A stretch of DNA of 64,000 nt, from NCBI GenBank assembly GCA_026419785.1, contig JAODTK010005900.1, forward strand, positions 172,001-236,000, in the 5' to 3' direction. Shown in pieces: positions 27,464 to 39,139 of the stretch. Below the pieces are notes generated by a model. The model was not told where the DNA came from and searched no databases. It saw only the letters and a list, made by a program, of their open reading frames with translations. The DNA comes from Sclerodactyla briareus (lineage: Eukaryota > Echinodermata > Holothuroidea > Dendrochirotida > Sclerodactylidae). The position numbers and the translations under genes are program-made. Each line of letters begins with the position of its first letter. The stretch's first letter is position 1.

Positions 27464-27847
27464 ATTCCATGGATGCAGATGCGAGGGTACGGTTACGCAT
27501 GTGAAGAACCGCAAATTCAGTGAAGTGTGCTGGGGCAGTGTCTGATATGTCTATTTAGTTGCAAAGGTGATATTGGTTTCACAGTGGCAGAAATATCTAA
27601 ATGAAGGCGAAACCAACACTGGATAGGCAAAATGACACATGTACCAATGCGTATACGGATGCGTATCATTGCGAATTAATTCTAATGGTAGTTTTTCCTT
27701 GAAAAGCCAATCAACGACAGTAGGCAGGGCTGCTGTATTTTTATTGGTCTTCCAGCATGAAAACTCATGTTTCCATTGTGATCAACCATTCGTTTGGTTC
27801 GTCAAATATGTCCAGCCATCCCGGATACGCATCTGCATCTATGGAAT
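27464..27847. mobile_element. MITE-like element with 20-bp terminal inverted repeats (copy 2)
   Basis: The left end ATTCCATGGATGCAGATGCG (27,464-27,483) and right end CGCATCTGCATCTATGGAAT (27,828-27,847) are inverted repeats matching at 19 of 20 positions. The match weakly continues outward (ttac / cgta). The 384-bp body has no coding capacity I can see. It is a diverged direct copy of the segment immediately to its left: both contain CAACGCGTATGCGG-like, ACATGTACCAA and AAAAGCCA.TCAACG sequence at equal spacing. No clear target site duplication. Confidence 0.6.
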
Positions 27848-28018
27848 CGTAGTATGAGGCACATTATAGCTGCAAAGCTATAGCGTCTGTGGTCACAGCA
27901 ACTTTGACCTATACTCACACGGTCACTTCTGCCTGCTTGCGGTACCAGTAACCCATCCCGTTCTTCTCCCACCCTTCTCTGTGTCCACAATTGTCATATT
28001 AACCCCCGAGGGACGCGT

Positions 28019-28091
28019 GCCGGGTTCCCTGTCAAAATCGTCTTCCAGACGACCAGTGTAGAGCGGTAATCTGTAGCTCGTTAAACCCTGG
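28019..28091 (+). repeat. Nested direct repeat, unit A
   Basis: Matches 28,366-28,435: GGGTTCCCTGT...CGTCT.CCAGACGACCAG, TGTAGAG.GGTAATCTGTA, and TTAAACCC. The CGTCTxCCAGACG core can form a short hairpin. Confidence 0.8.
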
Positions 28092-28307
28092 CTGCGTTTT
28101 AGTCGACTGTTAGTGTTAGATAATACGTAATTCGCCTTCAATCATGGGACCTGATTGGCTGGCGAGTCATGTGACACCCTACATCATCTAACAGAGCTAA
28201 CAGCCCAAGAGACTGATAGTTGGGCCACGCCCACTGCTAGCACTGTTTTGTATACAAAATTACAACTTCCTTAACAACACGGCTGGTTGCTGACCACGTG
28301 ATCATTT

Positions 28308-28355
28308 GTGTGTAGTGATCTCATTTGCTTCGCACTAGCAGTCCATATGTCAATA
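28308..28355 (+). repeat. Nested direct repeat, unit B (48 bp)
   Basis: Begins GTGTGTAGTGATCTCATTTG and ends CCATATGTCAATA. Identical over 48 bp to 28,435-28,482, 127 bp away. Confidence 0.9.
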
Positions 28356-28365
28356 TATTATTAGT

Positions 28366-28482
28366 GCCCGGTTCCCTGTAACTCGTCTCCCAGACGACCA
28401 GTGTAGAGGGGTAATCTGTAACTGGTTAAACCCGGTGTGTAGTGATCTCATTTGCTTCGCACTAGCAGTCCATATGTCAATA
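28366..28482 (+). repeat. Second copy of units A and B, now adjacent
   Basis: Unit A' (28,366-28,435) runs straight into unit B' (28,435-28,482). In the first occurrence A and B are separated by about 215 bp. Confidence 0.85.
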
Positions 28483-28489
28483 GTCTGCA

Positions 28490-29177
28490 AAGTACACAGG
28501 ACAGTCATGAGGTAATGGGCGCCTCACTGGTCCATGGATCTGGATTAATTAGTGTTGCTGTACGCTCACCATCCCCTGCGTCCATGTGAAATGCCCAACA
28601 CATTTTGACGTCATCCTATTCATTCTGACGTCGTCGTATTTTGGTACGCATTTTATGTAGTGCGCGCTTCTCCGGTTCTCAGCGTGGACAATATACTCAG
28701 TGGTGAGTGTCAAACAGGGATCTACGAACAGCCTGATCTTCGCAGGCCCTTGAATACCTGTACACGAATCTATAGCAGGTGTACACTAGCAAGAAGGCAA
28801 GCTGGTCAGCTCTCCTTAGGGCATGGGCCACATTAAGTAGGCGTATCATTATGGACACTGTAGACTCTTCTCACATGTGTTGCCACATCATAACTGTAGA
28901 ACTGCGTAAACTGATAAAGTGAAGCTGACGTCGTTCGACCTTCGCCCGGTTTACCGGAAACAAATACCCGCTATGACAGAACAATCATTTTGTGTAAAGT
29001 TTTTACCCAATAGGGTAAGCTCTTCTGAGTACACTCTAAGACAATGCTTAGTAGGTAAACACTCTAAACACTATTTTGCGAGAGCGGTAATTCACGTTGA
29101 CGATTGGGGAAGGGGGGAGGGATTCATTTTTTCAGAACTCTATAGACCTCAATGGAATCTGAAAATCTAATGCCATT
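28490..29177. other. No gene recognised
   Basis: Anonymous; an 83-codon plus frame at 28,919 has no motif. Confidence 0.5.
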
Positions 29178-29217
29178 GATAATAATAATGATGATGATAA
29201 TAATAATAGTAATAATG

Positions 29218-29256
<39 letters not shown>

Positions 29257-29269
29257 GTAATAATAATAT
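29178..29269 (+). repeat. AAT/GAT trinucleotide microsatellite
   Basis: GATAATAAT/GATGATGAT changing to long (AAT)n with occasional AGT variants. Confidence 0.95.
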
Positions 29270-29499
29270 TTTTTTTATTATTATTCTGGCAAATTTTAGT
29301 TTTGAATTTCGTTTTTTTTATAATAATAATAATTTCCGAAATTGTTGCCGCTTAAAAGGATAACGTCAACTAACCTGTTATTGATATCGTTCAATGAGTG
29401 TGAAGGTCTTTGATGTTCTGTTTTAGCTTTGGAAAGAATGACATTTTATGCCTAGACTGCCTTAAAATGGAAAGAGGAACTGAATTAATAATAAACAGA

Positions 29500-29560
29500 T
29501 TCCATGAATTTTTATAGAGATTCTATAGAGTTCCTATAGATTCTCTATAGAATAATTCTG
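29500..29560. repeat. CTATAG-rich self-complementary short repeats
   Basis: ATAGAGATTCTATAGAG and CTATAGATTCTCTATAG form overlapping inverted repeats. Same vocabulary as 30,482-30,740, 1 kb away. Confidence 0.6.
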
Positions 29561-30481
29561 AGGGTTGCCATTAAGCTATTTATAAAATGTATGCTCTCTA
29601 TTGAATCTAATACCATTCATAAATAAATGTTGGGATTTATAGTGAAATTGATATGCTAATTAGCCTTTACCGAACATTATTTGAATTTATTAACTTGTCT
29701 ACAGATAAATTTGAACAATATTCAGTCAGATTTAAACAAATCACAAACCGACCAAGAACAGTTTGTGATTTAGACAGCCCTAATTCAAATGCAGCGTGGC
29801 AGTTATGCTCTGTAGTTCCGAATGTCAGCCATTCCAGTCTAAATTGGTTTATTATTCACGGAACATTGGATATGTATTAATGTAATGACAGGAATTTATA
29901 GTTTAAAGTTTGTCAATTGGAAATTATGATTTGTTTCTATTTGGCATTATTTTTCATTCATATTCAAGCCTAAAGATTGTAGGGTGAATGTGTAGGCTAT
30001 AGCTTAACAAATATTCAGTGTAGCACAAGGCAAGTTAGTACACACAGTTTGTATGTGCTATATAGCTGGTGCAATTTGTGTATGGTCAGGCCTATTACTG
30101 GTATTAACATGTTGAACAAAGTGTATTTATTATGCATTAAACCTTTGGCAGGAAAAATGAGGATCACAATTATCTGATTGGTAGGTTCCCTTGTGTTATT
30201 CTTGAAAATTATTGGATAACGGCTAAGTAGGCCAAACGTTCAAAGCTTAGAATTTATTACGCTATCCTATTAGTCTCAGTTATGAGTAATTGGCACTGCA
30301 TAGTTTTATTTCCGGATGCGCAATAATAAATATTTGATATGAAAGTTAGCCTGCAGCGTGAGACCGCCCCGGTGGGGAGAGGGGTGTGGGGGGGGGGGTA
30401 ATCAGCTATTCAACTATTTACCATAACCATCGATGTAGTATAGGCCTGTGTTTATACCAGAATTAGAATATCATTCTCTTT

Positions 30482-30740
30482 AGAAATTATTTGGAGATTC
30501 TTTTGAAATTCTTTAGAGACTCCACAGAGTTCCCATCGGATACACAGATCCTATAGATGTTCTTTAGAAATTCTTTGAAACTCTATAGAAATTCTTTAGG
30601 AATTCTTTAGGAATTCTTTAGGAATTCTTTAGAATTTCTAGAGTTGTCAATATAATATCCTCAGATTTCTCTAGAAAATTTATAGAGTTTCTATAGAGAT
30701 GCTCTATAGAAGATCCTATAGATTTCCTATAGATTTTCTT
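30482..30740. repeat. Cryptic TTCTTTAG/CTATAG repeats
   Basis: The block is built from AATTCTTTAGG (11-nt direct repeats at 30,590-30,632), TTCTTTAGAAATT, and CTATAGA words. Many are self-complementary (CTATAG, TCTAGA-like), so the region can form multiple small hairpins. Confidence 0.75.
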
Positions 30741-31317
30741 CAATGAATCGCTATGAACTTGTTTGTACAGTACTAGAAAACTGAGCCTAAACCAAATACC
30801 CTCACATATGACACAACCCAATTCCGAGTATGGTTCCACAAAGTTATATGAATTAGTTATAAATTATAATTGGTTCTTCGCAACTCAACATGTCGTAGCA
30901 TAATCTAATAAGCCTGTTCATGGTTGCAATGTCAAAGGTCAGCCGGTTACTCTCACACACACAAAACCCAATGCCAGGTCGGTGGGAAATTCTTTGGAAT
31001 TCCTCCGATAAAATCCTACAACTTACAAGACAAAACTTATCAACAGGCCTATCCCTCAACACACAAGTACAATAACATAGTCAAAATTTGGATGAATTCG
31101 ATTTATTTCCAAAGAGCAATAGTAGTTTAAAATTATTCCATAGCATTGTCTCCATGGGCGAAATCTTTGTTCATTCACAGATCTGAGATATGCGCAAAAT
31201 GCGCAAGCCTATGTCACAATTGCAAAATATTATTAGTGAAAAATGGTGTAGACTGAGCAGCCACCACAGTCTTCATCAGAGTAAGCTCTGAGGACTCGAA
31301 CAGGAGGACTCAGCCCT

Positions 31318-31566
31318 GAGGACTCAGCCACGGGGAATCAGACGTGAGGACTCAGCCACGGGGAATCAGACGTGAGGACTCAGCCACGGGGAATCAGACG
31401 TGAGGACTCAGCCACGGGGAATCAAACGTGAGGACTCAGCATGGGGAATCAGACGTGAGGACTCAGCCACGGGGAATCAGACGTGAGGACTCAGCCATGG
31501 GGAATCAGACGTGAGGACTCAGCCACGGGGAATCAGACGTGAGGACTCAGCCACGGGGAATCAGCT
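31318..31566 (+). repeat. 28-bp minisatellite, nine units
   Basis: The unit starts GAGGACTCAGCCACGGGG and ends AATCAGACGT. Units begin at 31,318, 31,346, 31,374, 31,402, 31,430, 31,457, 31,485, 31,513 and 31,541. They are almost identical; the fifth is 27 bp (GCATGGGG instead of GCCACGGGG) and one has CATGGGG. A degenerate leader lies at 31,285-31,317. Confidence 0.97.
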
Positions 31567-31705
31567 GAATCTTGCAGATCAGCTTATTATTGGAAGAGTT
31601 CCACCATTTATCTGATAGACCCAACTCCAGTGCCTCAGTGAACTTCATTGACTCACATAGAACTGTTCTATGTCTGACTAGTCACAGAAGATTGTCATCT
31701 TTTCT

Positions 31706-31941
31706 CCAGCTTCCAGTAACCTTGTTGACCTGGATTAAGGGTAGTGTTCCCACCAGTACCTATGATCTGGCTGAATCTGAAACAATTGTCATCAGATCTC
31801 CAATTGTATTCCAAGCCATCTCTCCCATCTTCTCCCTCTGAGATCAATCCCTTCACTGCTTTAGTCCATAGAATAACTCCAATGGCTTGACCAGTTCCAA
31901 TGACTCTCATTGACCTGTTCTAAGGTGGTGTTCCCATCCAG
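31706..31941. repeat. Pair of diverged ~50-bp repeats 185 bp apart
   Basis: 31,706-31,756 (CCAGCTTCCAGTAACC...TTGACCTGGATTAAGGGTAG, TGTTCCCACCAG) matches 31,891-31,941 (CCAGTTCCAATGACTC...TTGACCTGTTCTAAGGTGG, TGTTCCCATCCAG). On the minus strand both give GNTTL in an open frame, but I recognise no protein. Confidence 0.6.
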
Positions 31942-31944
31942 CTC

Positions 31945-33759
31945 CTGCAGAGTAAACATGTTGAATCCAATTTGGAACTAGATTGGTGATTTCAGCTAAA
32001 AATTAGGATCAAAATCCTGATCTTGATCAGTTGATACTCATGTGGAGTCGTACTGAATACAAACTCACTTCTTCAGACCCCTTTATTCATAATTAAATGT
32101 GTGCACCATTGAGTTACTCTGTAGATTGGGGGCGTTATGTACTGTTAAATATGATCCCGATAACCTCGCTATTGAGAAGCCTTATGCTAGACTTTTAAGG
32201 CAACTTGATTTGATATCCACAGCGTGCAGGAAGCTACAGGTTCATAAGTGTATTTAGATCAGAATCTCTCTATCGAATCCTTCACACAGAGAACCCAATG
32301 TTCCTTGCATGAATTTGTACCCCCGATAAGCAAAGTTGTCTTGCTACTTTCCTCACTGAGCTACGAGACATTATTAACTAGGCCTTTGCCTTCCTCGTTT
32401 TATTTTCCTACACATGAGGGTTAGGGTGAAGTTCCCGTCAAGACATTAGGCAGTGGATCGGGCCCACTCGGGGGATTCCGCCTCTCTGCCCACTTAAACG
32501 GCCACAATTACCCCCCTCCATTGGCACTCGCTATCAACCGCATATCTCCTGCCTTTGCATGTTACGTGATATCTGGTGGCACTTACATACAAGCCCCAAC
32601 CATACTCAACATCACTGGATTAAACTAAAATATGAGTTTGTAGTCCGTGTATGGCGGCAATAGGGCCACGCAGCTCTACCAGAAGCCAATGTCCTGGATA
32701 CGTCACTGCCAATACACTCATAGGAACCCCTGATTTAACCACCAAAACCACGCCAAACGTCCCCATAGCATGTTGGCATTCCATGCATCTCCGCAATTTA
32801 TGCAGTGGACTAATTTTCATACGATAGAAGGTGAAATATTTTCAACATGACTTCCAATCAAATTATTGTAGCGATTGCACTAGTGTGAACGTTCCTATTG
32901 GAAATAACACTTTTACTCATGTCGGTAAAAATTATCGTATCATATGGCACTAGTGTGAAAAGCCCTAGTGTCATGGAACCAGATAATGAGTCATGACCAT
33001 TCGTCAACAGGAAACATTTCCTGCGTCTGGAAATCTGAACGAATCTATTCATCTCAGCGTGCCTCCTCGAATAGATTTCTTCAAACTCAACTATGGATAT
33101 ACTATTGACTGAAGACATTCATCATTTTGTATACCTGCCAAATGTGGTTGGAGGGTTTCAATTACCGGTCCTTCTCTAATGCTAATGTTGAATTATCCGT
33201 TTGATGCGAAAACTACATGTCCAGGTGATTAATTGTCCAATAGATTGAGTAATTTGCCAAAACAGAGAAATAAACATTTACCCTCGTACTGTCCTCCTGG
33301 TTTGCTACATAGTGTAAAATCAACAGCGCCCTCAATGGACTTCTGGTACTGCACTAGGAGCAGACAAATTAGCTGCAAAGACAAGAATAATTATAAATTA
33401 GTGTTAAAAAATAATTACCATTTTTTCGTAATCGTACCAACCGGTGTGGCAAGCACAGCTCCAGGACATCTGATATTTCATCACCCCCCTAAAAATATTT
33501 GACGGCACACTGGCGTCAGCATGCCATTTCTTGTGATATTCAGTAGTACATGTGAAGTGAGGGGAAAAGAATGAGAAGAGCAATGATCCTGGAGTCAGAG
33601 GGGAAGCGGTCAATAAGAAACACCTCAATACACACTATAGCCTAGTATATAATCTACTTACCGGCCTAGTGTTACCCTGAATAACCACAACATCAAAGTT
33701 AGGTGTACAAATTCCTCCCGATCTAAATAGGGTGTTGTACTACCATACTCGTGTTACAC
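31945..33759. other. No gene recognised
   Basis: Anonymous. GCACTAGTGTGAA occurs twice (32,878 and 32,946). Minus-strand open frames at 32,620-32,820 and 32,858-33,118 lack recognisable motifs. Confidence 0.5.
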
Positions 33760-33985
33760 AGTTTCAGACTTTGACCCTATTAGCCTTAGTGACCTTTGAC
33801 AAACCTAAAAACAATGGGGCCTCATGCATGTATCAAACGAGCTTGATCCAAACCAGGTTGGTAGAGTTATCATGTTCATGAACCAGGCGTAACACATACA
33901 AACAGACATAACTTCGCGAGGGATCAGAATTACGTCGAAGTGCGTAAATTCATGAGGAAGTGGATCAAGAGCAAAAGATTCTCCC
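33760..33985 (+). repeat. TGACCT-repeat relic
   Basis: TTTCAGACTTTGACCC, GTGACCTTTGAC, AAAACAATGGGGCCTCATGCA, ATCAAACGAGCTTGATCC, and TAGAGTTATCATGTTCATGA follow the unit order of the 37.6-38.7 kb satellite. Confidence 0.55.
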
Positions 33986-34084
33986 ATTAATCAAACGTTT
34001 TGGAAACTTGCATGCTAGATGATCGCCAGATCTCACATTGGTAATACTTTCTGTATCTGGATTCTAATAAAACTAGGCACCAAT

Positions 34085-34180
34085 GGTGCTGTAGCTCAAC
34101 GGCACAAATGTCACGACGAATGTACAATATGTGATAAATGTTAAGATCCTGAGGTCAAGAAGGGCAGTTTCCACTCCGAA
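34085..34180 (+). mobile_element. Eroded tRNA-derived SINE-like fragment
   Basis: GCTGTAGCTCAACGGCA (box A-like, 34,088-34,104) is followed about 55 nt later by GATCCTGAGGTCAAG (34,145-34,159). That is the order expected of a tRNA-derived SINE head with an eroded box B region. No intact cloverleaf. Confidence 0.33.
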
Positions 34181-34254
34181 GGTACGCCTGGTTAGCCCTA
34201 TATGACCGAACTGTCACAATGTGCACTAAAATTCATAAGAGGAGAAGCATTTAT

Positions 34255-35279
34255 TAATTACACATGATGTGCTCCAGGCCACCAACACTGGGCCTTGAGA
34301 CCTAGTTCCCTGGGCATCCTGAAGGTAAGGCTAATAGACCAACGTTTATGACTGAAACACAGCACTGTGCAACAAAATGTGTAGGAGAACACTATTGTGC
34401 AGTACTTCATATACTGGGCCCTAGGCCCAGACTGGGACCTGAATCCAAATTTCACAAACACCCCCAAGGCGCGCTACTCAAGGATCATGGACATGGACTT
34501 TTAAGAAATTCAATTGAAGCTAATGGGGGGGAGATGCATTACAGAACCACTGTGTGAAAATTTCATAACAATAACCTTGGGACCTTGGACCGACAATTCC
34601 TGAACGCCCCACAGGTACGGCTGTCAGACCAAATTTTTTTTTTCATTATGAATAAATATTGCACTGGGCATTAAAATCGTAAGAGGGAGAAGCATTTTGC
34701 ATAATTTCACATGAGGGGCCCCAGGCCCCATGACTGGCCTTGGGACCTAACTCCATAGGCACTCTGAAAGTACCGCTATTAAAAAACACTATTATATGGA
34801 ATATCATACTGTGCAACGATATTTGTAGGAGATAAAAGATTTGCAGTATTGCAGATAAAATGGGCCTTAGGGCGCCAAACTGGCCTTGAGCCCAAAATAC
34901 CAGAACACCCCCTATGCCCTCCACGCAAGGACCATGACATGTAACTTTGGAAAACATCATCAATATGTGGGAGGAGAGCATTTCATGCTATTGTTTGAAA
35001 TTTCATGAAATGGGGCCCAGGCCCAAGTGGGACCTGGGACCAAAATGCCTGAACACCCGAAGTATGGTTGTGGAATATCATTTGACCGAACGTGAGCACT
35101 GTGCACCAAAGTTTGTAGGAGGAGATAATGCCTGAGTCAATGAACATGTGGTCCAAGTTGTCGATATTCATCACGAATGACGTTGGGGGCCAAATAGGGC
35201 AATGTGTCACCAGATGGATGGAGGAGGGATGGATGGATGGATGGCTGGATGGTAGATGATAGATAGATAGAGATAGAAG

Positions 35280-35310
<31 letters not shown>

Positions 35311-35400
35311 CGTGCCATGCAGATTCCAATAGCGCAACCAGAATAAGTGGTTTGAGCTAAAACACAGTTAGTGTTGTGTGAGAATCAATGGAGGACCATT
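34255..35400 (+). repeat. Composite dispersed repeat, copy A
   Basis: Two head-to-tail monomers of about 446 bp (CACATGATGTGCTCCAGGCC at 34,261; CACATGAGGGGCCCCAGGCC at 34,707) share TGTGCAAC.AAATTTGTAGGAG, TGGGCCCTAGGCCCA-type blocks and CCTGAACACCCC. They lead into a GATG/GATA microsatellite (35,217-35,310) and then CATGCAGATTCCAATA...GGTTTGAGCTA. The same order of parts recurs at 39.14-40.18 kb. No coding potential seen. Confidence 0.8.
35217..35310 (+). repeat. GATG/GATA tetranucleotide microsatellite
   Basis: (GGAT)n changes to (GATA)n. It ends composite repeat copy A. Confidence 0.95.
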
Positions 35401-35815
35401 GTCAACAAATTTTTAATACAATCCATTGAGCAATCAGCGATGACAATTTGAACTGTTCGGCGATAATGTATATAAAAAGTCTGAACAGATTTAGTACAAA
35501 TATTTTGAGGAGAGCGATGCTTTGCATCATGTGGTATTCAATACTCGTCAACCACTGTGGTTAGTGTACAAGGACAGACTGTCACAGTAATTGGGGGTTT
35601 CTGCTTCCTCAAAGTTACCAACCAGTTCCTCATATTTCAACCATGTGGTCTCCTCTGTAAGCTTAGGATACCGCAATGTTTCCATGGATGACATCAAAAT
35701 GAAATGTGCAATGCTGGTCACTAGTCAAACGGAGAAGGGATTTCCTAATTCGAGGAACATTGGCCTCAATCCAAATACCAGTCTGGTTGAACCATGGCAG
35801 ACACCGTGCAGGCAT

Positions 35816-36050
35816 GAATGTATTCAGTCAAGGATATCAATCCAATTACCCAGTCTGGTATAAACCTATGTGCTGTCTATAGTACATTCCTGGGTGAACA
35901 TAGACAGACACCCACAGGCATGCATGAATGTATTAGTCAAGGATATCAATCTGACGACCCAGTCTGGTACTGCTGTGCTGTCTATAGCTACATCCTAGTT
36001 GAACATGGAGAGACCACAGTGCATGCATTGAATTTTGTATTCAGGCACGG
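35816..36050 (+). repeat. About 105-110-bp tandem repeat, 2.3 units
   Basis: GAATGTATT.AGTCAAGGATAT at 35,816, 35,926 and (eroded) 36,030. Each unit also has CCCAGTCTGGTA, GTGCTGTCTATAG and GCATGCAT. The 157-codon open frame across this block is repeat-derived. Confidence 0.85.
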
Positions 36051-37589
36051 ATATAATTTTATTACCTTTTTCGCAAGGATGACCTCATGGCCAGGTACTT
36101 TGCAAGATGGTCAATCCATGCATGAGCTGGGGTTTCCAGATACGCACAGGAAGGGGGGGCTGCATGGGCTTGTAACGGGTGAGGCGGACACCAAACTCAA
36201 TCTCCTGGTGAATGAAGTGTTTGCAATATATATAGAATGGTTTATGCTAACTTATTGTGTGTATCCTTTCAAGTCATACAATAAAACTTAACAGGATTTC
36301 TTTATAATGGAATAATATAAGAAAACATATTCAAACCCCAGCCACATGAATGTCGCAAGGCGAATGGGCCAGCAGCATCAATAATTTCTCACACTCATAT
36401 TAGCTGACAATTTAATTTGATGGTTCAGTACTTGGGGTGTACTTAGAACCATGAGCAAAGGAACAGCAGAGAATAGAAGAAGTGTGATCACATCTGTTTT
36501 TCACTATGAACAGACATGTTAAACTTGGATTATGCATTAGACATTTTAGACAGGAATACTTTAGTCCTTTTTTTGGACAATGAAATGACCTAAGCACAAG
36601 TACACCACATCAAATCTCGAGCCTCAACAGACTTCATTAATTTTTTCATGTTAATGTTATTGCTCTAGAAATATAAATTGTGGAAATAATGGAACTACAA
36701 TTCCGATACATATTACTTTGGTGTTTTGTAAACATGTAGTCCCGGTCCTTACCTGACTAACAAGCGGTGTACAAACACACTGGTTTACGTCCTAGGATGA
36801 AAACAGATTTTAGATAAAACCCACATCAGCTTGACAATCAAAGATTTCCTGGAAACCGTTGCTAAATCTCTAATTCCAAACGTTTTTGGCACCAGTATAT
36901 AAGGTTGGTGGCAACTTGAATGAATTTCTGTCATTTCTTCCAAGCAGCTAATTGAGCTTAGACATTTTGCTCCACGAGGCTCAAACTGTCCAATTTAAAC
37001 CAGGTTGTAATATCACTGTTCTGTTGCGGTCCGACACTTCTCTTCCTTTCGGACCTTACCGCTATAGTTGAAATAAGTGTTCCCAGCCACGTTCTCTAAG
37101 AATGTGACCAAGGTGAGCTTCTGCTGACAACTGTCTTCAAGCATCTGTCATGTACTCGCTTCGGTTTGTCCTCTTCTCTTTCCAACAGATTTTCATAATT
37201 GCCTCCAATCCACATTTCAAGCAGCACGCAGCAGGTTCTCATATGGTTTAGTTCGACCTCTGAGCCATACATAGCACACCACACACTAGGATCATGGAAG
37301 TTTCATTTTTGCTTGGTTGGGGGGGGGGAGGGGGTTTGCCACATTCCAGCTGTCCTGAATATCGTCATTTTTCCTTTGGCCATTTCAAGTCTGGCTTGAT
37401 GTCCATTGTGCCGTTGGCATGAGGTTTTAACAGAGCCCAGATATTACCAGAAAGCCAAAAGGCGTAGTGATTCCTGACTATTCTGACAACCTATAAGCCA
37501 GACCAGGAAAAAGGAAGATTACAGCTCATTATGGGAAACATAGAGTTGACAAATCCACATTTGCCTCAAACCAACCAATAGGGTCCATA
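36051..37589. other. No gene recognised
   Basis: Anonymous. A good plus-strand acceptor (tcctcttctctttccaacag) ends near 37,190, but what follows is short and unrecognised. Confidence 0.5.
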
Positions 37590-38720
37590 TACTTTGAATA
37601 TAGTAACACTATTTCAAGGATTCAGACCTTCGCTAAACCCAAAACAATAGGTTAGTACTCATCATGACTCTGACTTGACCTTAAAATGATAGGATTCATG
37701 TACTTCATCATGGGGAACATCATACCAGTAGTATGAGCTTCATCTATCCAGGTGGGGTGAGTATCGTGTTCACAAGCCAAATTAACTCAAATTATTGACT
37801 TTATTTCACAAATTTCCTATTTCCTGACAAATTCACTCCGACCTATCCAAAAACACTAGGGTTCCTGTTCTCCCCAAAGAAGCTTCTACACACCACATTG
37901 AACCGATCGAACCCACCACTCTGCTGGACTTATCGTGTTCACAAGGTTTTAACTTTTGACCTCTATTGACCCTCAGATGACCTCTGCCTGACCTCAAACG
38001 ATAGGATTCATGTACTCATCATGGGGAACACCATAACGTATGAGCTTCATCCATCCTTGTGGGGTTGAGTTAATCGTGTTCACAAGCCAAAAATTGGCCA
38101 AATCATCGACTTTTTTACAAATTTTTATATTTTTCAATTCATTCCCAAATTAAACCCCACCTATACCTAACAATAGGGTTTCCTTTCCCTTTCTCCTATG
38201 AAAGCCTCACCAAATTTTTCAACCTGATCATACTAACTATTCTGGACTTTTCATGTTACCAGGTTTCCAGACTTTGGAACCTCTTGTGACCTCAGATGAC
38301 CTCTGGACCTGACCCAAAACAAGCGGTTCAATGTACTCATCATGGGGAACGACACATCCACGTATGAGCTCAATCCATCCATGTTGGGTCGAATTATCGT
38401 TTCTCACAAGCTACAATATAAAATTGGCCAAATTATTGATTTTTCACAAAATGTTCTATTTTTGGGACAAAATTCACCCCCGACCTATACCAAACAATGG
38501 TTACTGTACTACTCCCATAAGAACTCTACATACCAAATTTGAACCCGATCAGACCAACCATTCCTGGACTTATCGTGTTCACAAGGTTTTCAGACTTTGC
38601 CCTCTGGTGACCTCAAGGACCTCTTGACCTAACCCTCAAAACAATAGGGTTCATGTACTCTCATTGGAACACACATACCAGTAAGAGCTTCATCCATCCA
38701 GGTCAAGTTATGTGGTGGTT
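37590..38720 (+). repeat. About 320-bp satellite, roughly 3.5 tandem units
   Basis: The landmark GATTCATGTAC/GTTCATGTACTC recurs at 37,693, 38,005, 38,326 and 38,648 (spacing 312-323 bp). Each unit runs: ATGGGGAACA, TATGAGCTTCATCCATCC, ATCGTGTTCACAAGCC, AATTGGCCAAAT, ATTCACCCCGACCTATACC, AACAATAGGGTT, CTCCC..AAG, GATCAGACCAACATTCTGGA, ACAAGGTTTTCAGACTTT, then several TGACCT words. Units differ by many single-base indels as well as substitutions. Confidence 0.92.
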
Positions 38721-38732
38721 CACAAGCCGGTC

Positions 38733-38777
38733 GTCACACACCTACATCACACACACAACCGCACACACACACACACG
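38733..38777 (+). repeat. CA-rich microsatellite
   Basis: Imperfect (CA)n at the right edge of the 320-bp satellite. Confidence 0.85.
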
Positions 38778-39139
38778 GCAGGACTGCATGATTTCCCGAC
38801 TTGCAAGGATCAAAAGCTAATGTACTTTGCAGAAAATACATTTTGAAATTTACACATAATAGCTCATATTGCCGTTTAAGACCTTTGACCTAGACATTCA
38901 CAAGGGTCAATGAGCAATGGGTCCAAGTTTGGGCAACATCGATAAAGGATAACTAATTTGGGGGTCCGTATGATGCTTCTATTCAACTGATGTTTTACTC
39001 TTAACTCTCAAGTACATCCACTGAAGAAGTATTAGGACCCTCAAACAGTCATTCTTCGATTGATTTTGACCAAAATTTGACACAATGTCAATTGACTTCA
39101 TACCATCGAGAGCCAAACATCAGGGCCGACCTGTGCATC

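Noticed and set aside
35818-36291. 157-codon plus-strand open frame.
   Set aside because: About half of it is the 105-110-bp tandem repeat, and a frame of this length is not unexpected by chance in 64 kb.
37096-37284. A very good plus-strand acceptor and a protein-like minus-strand frame (NYENLLEREEDKPKRVH).
   Set aside because: The two signals are on opposite strands, and neither gives a recognisable exon.
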